Below, piece after piece: positions 60,601 to 64,000 of a DNA stretch of 64,000 bases. Under the pieces are notes generated by a model. The model saw nothing but the letters and a program-made list of their open reading frames with translations, made no database searches and was not told the origin of the DNA. The DNA comes from Sequoia sempervirens. Lineage: Eukaryota > Streptophyta > Pinopsida > Cupressales > Cupressaceae. The stretch spans positions 217,305,765 to 217,369,764 of the forward strand of contig VDFB02373365.1 in NCBI GenBank assembly GCA_007258455.2, read 5' to 3'. Every line of letters starts with the position of its first letter. Position 1 is the first letter of the stretch. The position numbers were made by a program, and so were the translations under genes.

Positions 60601-61269
60601 TCCTTGTTCAATTTTATTGATCACATGGACCATCCAGCTTTCCAACACTCCAGCACTTTTCAAACCTGCCACTCTGCTCAAGAATGTGATTGCATCATAA
60701 ATATCTGATCTAAATCTAACCCTGTGTAATTGCTTGGGCAATTTGGAGTAGTGTGACTTTGGCTTTTCCAACCAAGAATTAATCATCTGCTAAGCTTTGG
60801 TTGGCTCATTCTCATAATATGTTCTAGCCAAGTCCATGTTTAGAGCGCACACCGAAGGAAAATCTGGCATGTCAAAGGCTTGAGCAATAGAAATAGGACT
60901 GAAATTCACCAAGATCCTTCCCCCAGTGCTGACTACCCTTTGTGTGTCGAAGTCATACTGCCGGCCACACTCAAGTATTAACTCATAGCATTAGATTGCA
61001 GGAGGGAACCCTGCCACATGAACCAATCCAGACTTCATAATTCCCTGTCTCAGGACCGATAGATCCTTCTAAGCTATCCTCTCTTTAAACTCCTCATATC
61101 TCCACGCTCCAACATTGGTGTCGGAGACCTCAGACCACATCGAAGATATCTTTCTTTCAGGGAGTTGACTCTTAGTGTCCATTCTTAATCTTTCTGCATC
61201 TGAAATAGAGGAACCCTCCATGTCACCTTTAGATTTTCCTGCTGCAGCCTTGCTTGATTCAGCTTGCAT
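57667..61269 (-). pseudogene. 1201-codon non-pol ORF with 13 stops and no frameshift (ORF D)
   Basis: One minus-strand frame runs from ATG 61269 (MQAESSKAAAGKSKGDMEGS) to TAA at 57667. Internal stops: TAG at 61069, 60790, 60457, 60442, 60280, 58915, 57802; TGA at 60388, 59632, 58057, 57769; TAA at 60991 and 59119 (lowest coordinates given). Each could come from CAG, CAA, CGA or TGG by a single transition. The N-terminal helical region (to about 59640) has LHRVRFRSDIYDAITFLSRVAG, FSYIRIDGCPAAPYRLP and YRHKDDLEDYWANI, all with counterparts in ORF B. The middle (59620-59120) is Lys/Arg/Pro/Ser-rich with KRKPKGKKRSR, a possible nuclear localisation signal. A coiled coil (KHELRKENERLKKCLEEV) and a helical end follow. 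No polymerase, integrase or protease motif is seen. Function unknown; probably element-encoded. Confidence 0.7.
57670..57692 (-). other. Possible polypurine tract at the end of ORF D
   Basis: Minus-strand AAGGATAAGGGGGGTGGTAG overlaps the last codons of ORF D and lies just before the possible LTR start at 57666. Its position fits a PPT. The assignment depends on the LTR being real. Confidence 0.4.
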
Positions 61270-61329
61270 TCACAAAAGAATGCCATGAGTATCCAATTAT
61301 CATACATATTCCAATCCAAAGGTTAGCAT

Positions 61330-63102
61330 AAAATCATATAAATCCATTGAGATCCATCACAAATCACCAATCCTTGAAAATTCAGAAAAATAAAGCAATC
61401 CGGGAAAACAAGGTAAGCCGGGAAAATCCATTCGGGGCAAAATTTCGGAGAAATCCGACCCAGACAGATTCTTGTTGCCAAGACACCATTTGCCAAATAA
61501 ATCATTAGTACAGACAAAAATTATGAGATTATCATGGAATTCATTCATTAGCAACAAGAAGTCAGCATTTAGCATTTACTCCATTAATCCTATCTTTCGG
61601 GAAATCGAAAGAAATCAAACCAGAAAGGAAAAACTGGAAAAGTCCGGATAGGACGGATTTTCGAAGATAGTTCAAATACTCTAGAATTCACTATACCCCA
61701 TGGAATTGGCCGAAACCGGGGAAATCCAGATGCGCAGGAATTCCGCGAACACCTCAAAAACCCGACAAAATGCTAACACGCGAACCATTAATCAAATGAT
61801 CATGCAAACTTCTCTACCTATTTTCTAATGGTCCCAAAATCAACGCTAATCAACAAAATTCGAAATGCACTTGAACTTGAATTTCACAAGACCTCGAATG
61901 ACCAAACTTCATGGCGAGACAATGATGCCCTAATTTCAAAGAATAAATCCTTCACCATGAAAACTAGGGTAGGCTCAAGGTTTGGAACACTATCCCTAAG
62001 GATGAATCTAAGCACTCCAAGTCTTCACAAGGCAAGGAACTAGCTTAATATAGGCGCAAGATATAAAAATCATGACGGTTTAACCATTCTTAGTAGTTTC
62101 GAGCAAACACCCAAAACTCCAACCTCGCCAAACATGATGAATTACGCATCCAGAAACAAAAATCCTACCCCGAACGCCCATCAACACTGACCCATCCGAC
62201 ATTTATTGGGTTAACAAAGTAATGCATAGTGCGGATGATGGAGATTTGTAAAAAAAATGGGTCAAACCCCAATTCGATAAATACAAAATCATAACCAAGC
62301 ATAAGCCAACCTGAAATGACCATCAATCAACACAGAACAGTTCAATCATCATACAAACAGATGAAAGGGCCAATGATAACCTACCATGGATTAGTCTAGA
62401 TGAAACTCAAACTCGAAGAAGCGACTGCAAAATGAATGCGCCCAAGCAACAAAAATCCCGGCACCAGTGTCCAAACAATTCACACGCAGGCAGCTCAAAC
62501 TCAATGACCAAAGCTTGAATGAAAACTCTCAATCGCCAAAGCAGCAAGCAAGTGAATAATGAAATTGAAATGATGACCAAAAGACTTTAAATCCATCCAT
62601 ATTCAGGTCTGAGCAAAGGTACCTCAAGCATTAATGAAGGACAAGACATGTCAGAAAATTTGAGAAACCCGAGCCCAGGACAAAATTTCAAAAAATCCCA
62701 AGATACGCGGAAAATCCAGATGAACACGAATTCTGTGGATATGGCAGAAACCGGGTATTTTAATGAAGTTCGGGATTTTGGCGCAGTCCTGGAAAATCCA
62801 CTAGAACCGAAAAATCCTGGAGTCAAGCAGAAACCCAGATTCAAAAAATTCAGCAATGAACAGACAATGAACCAGAGCCCGGGAAAATCCACCGGAGCTG
62901 GAAAATCCCGGATTCAGGTCAAAACCCGAATTTTCACTAAAACCCAACTTTAACCAATTCAAGGCTCAAGGAAAGACCAAAACCAATAAGATCAATATCT
63001 CAAGACCTTAAAAAGACAAATCTCATAAAACCAAAGGTCAAAAGACATCATCAAAAGAGGGTCTGTACTCCAAGTGGGGCGTGTGTGCAAAACTACACAA
63101 CA
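61330..63102 (+). repeat. Probable LTR of a plus-strand Gypsy-like element
   Basis: The right end CTACACAACA (to 63102) is followed two bases later by a PBS-like sequence, so this is a 5' LTR of an element that continues past the window. The left end could not be fixed and 61330 is only an estimate; a TGTTGCC at 61473 is one alternative. The body contains at least eight copies of a (C)CGGGAAAATCC-type motif (61418, 61599, 61716, 62708, 62791, 62809, 62881, 62900) as a sub-repeat array. Confidence 0.5.
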
Positions 63103-63104
63103 AA

Positions 63105-63122
63105 TGGTGACTCTGCTAGGGA
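63105..63122 (+). other. Primer-binding site of a Gypsy-like element
   Basis: TGGTGACTCTGCTAGGGA closely resembles TGGCGACTCTGCTGGGGA, a PBS form seen in plant Gypsy elements. The primer tRNA is not assigned here. It sets the plus orientation. Confidence 0.6.
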
Positions 63123-64000
63123 AATGCTCTTGAGCATTTCAATGAAAAACTGGAATCAAGAACCCAGAACTTCATGGTTTCAACTCACCTATCCTGCCAC
63201 CACCCATGTTGAAACAAAGAAACCCCTAGTCATCCAAACTTTCCTACACTAGGGTCAAAGTGTGTGCAAATGCATTCATTATCCTCCTTTAGTTACAACA
63301 GGAACCAAACTTGGTATGAACAAGCTACATAAAGATTCATACTCTAAAAGTAACCTGGATAGAGCCTCGCTACCAGTCAAGTGTTCATAGCCCCGACAAG
63401 GTTATCGTTGTGATTCTCTTGAACATAGCTCTACTGCCAGACGGGCATCTATAGCCCCAATAGAGATATCCAAATCCCCTTGATAAGTTGAATTCAAACA
63501 TTTTTAATTTTCAATATGTATATCCTCTCTTTTTTTTTATACTGCTTATCTTTTCACTGCTTTCGCTTCAACCTATGAACAATGAAGTTCACACTCAAGG
63601 ATGAGAACCACAGTGGCACTAGAGCAGAAAAAAAGATTTTTCACTTGTTCAAACTTCATAAGGACCTTATACAACTTTAGGTATCTTTAATTTAAAATAT
63701 GAGACTCTAATGTATTCCTGTTCAAACTAACTAGAAAACCCTTTGGCTCAGCACAAGGATAAGTGACATTGGGCAAGGAATTCATACCATAATGCCTTGG
63801 AAGGATGATTAGAGTTTGTAAAAGAAATACTAAGAACATCAGACCTACTTTGTCACCACTATCATACAAATGCAACCAGGGATCCCCAAAAGAGAAGGGA
63901 CCAAAAGCAAGAGTGACGCAAACCAAAACAAACAAACCAAAGCAAACCTATTCTAACCAAAGCAGAACAAGCAGAGAAAAAGGAAACCTAATCTAACCAA
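63123..64000 (+). other. 5' internal leader of the Gypsy-like element, cut by the window end
   Basis: No coding frame is supported. Two related phrases, CATAGCCCCGACAAGG near 63390 and CTATAGCCCCAATAGAG near 63450, occur in a leader-like stretch. Gag would be expected beyond 64000. Confidence 0.45.

Noticed and set aside
57667..61269. Programmed stop-codon readthrough in ORF D
   Set aside because: All three stop codons are used at 13 places with no shared context, and neighbouring relics show the same mutation type; decay is simpler.
61473..63102. Exact LTR start at TGTTGCC 61473
   Set aside because: The CCGGGAAAATCC motif array begins earlier (61418) and there is no second LTR or target copy in the window to confirm it.
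1..64000. CRISPR arrays, operons, rRNA or tRNA genes
   Set aside because: No regular repeat-spacer array, no bacterial-type gene packing and no rRNA or tRNA signature noticed; the short tRNA-like matches are retroelement PBSs.

Overview
This window looks like repeat-dominated nuclear DNA from a seed plant with a large genome; a gymnosperm (conifer-type) origin is plausible but not proven. It is AT-rich, has no intact host gene, and is packed with old, mutated transposable elements: Ty1/Copia and Ty3/Gypsy LTR elements, a hAT transposase relic, a LINE-like 3' fragment and short tandem arrays. The only host-type gene recognised is a decayed PADRE/DUF4228 gene (15314-15885, +).

Layout. 1-2040: array of a degenerate decamer. 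2041-8487: AT-rich DNA with a truncated LINE-like insertion near 7350-7563. 8488-13707: a very long solo LTR with a 5-bp target-site duplication (TSD) CATTT. 14081-14680: tandem duplication with a perfect hairpin. 15314-15885: PADRE pseudogene. 16908-26799: hAT transposase pseudogene split by a complete 7.2-kb LTR element (16999-24210, TSD CATAC). 27778-30830 and about 34980-38733: two decayed minus-strand large ORFs, separated by a compact pol-less LTR element (31854-34545, TSD TTGAT). 39200-45320: AT-rich DNA with several short repeat families. 45321-52132: a Copia element on the minus strand (TSD AATAT) with decayed gag-pol. 54254-56650: a truncated Copia pol plus LTR. 57667-61269: a 1201-codon minus-strand frame with 13 stops and no obvious frameshift. 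About 61330-64000: the start of a plus-strand Gypsy-like element running off the window.

Main theme. Four large ORFs that are neither gag nor pol (called A 19763-22890, B 27778-30830, C 34980-38733, D 57667-61269) share one architecture: an N-terminal helical domain, a charged middle and a coiled-coil C-terminus. B, C and D share recognisable motifs; A resembles them in layout only. A lies inside a complete LTR element with PBS, PPT, LTRs and TSD but no protease, integrase, RT or RNase H. The LTRs of A's element are clearly related to those of the Copia element at 45321-52132, which suggests mobilisation in trans. This family of pol-less LTR elements is the best candidate here for an under-described system.

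Decay is dominated by TAG/TGA/TAA codons that could arise by single C-to-T changes, as expected for heavily methylated repeats. Coordinates of element ends with TSDs are exact; boundaries of decayed ORFs are approximate. All similarity was judged by eye.
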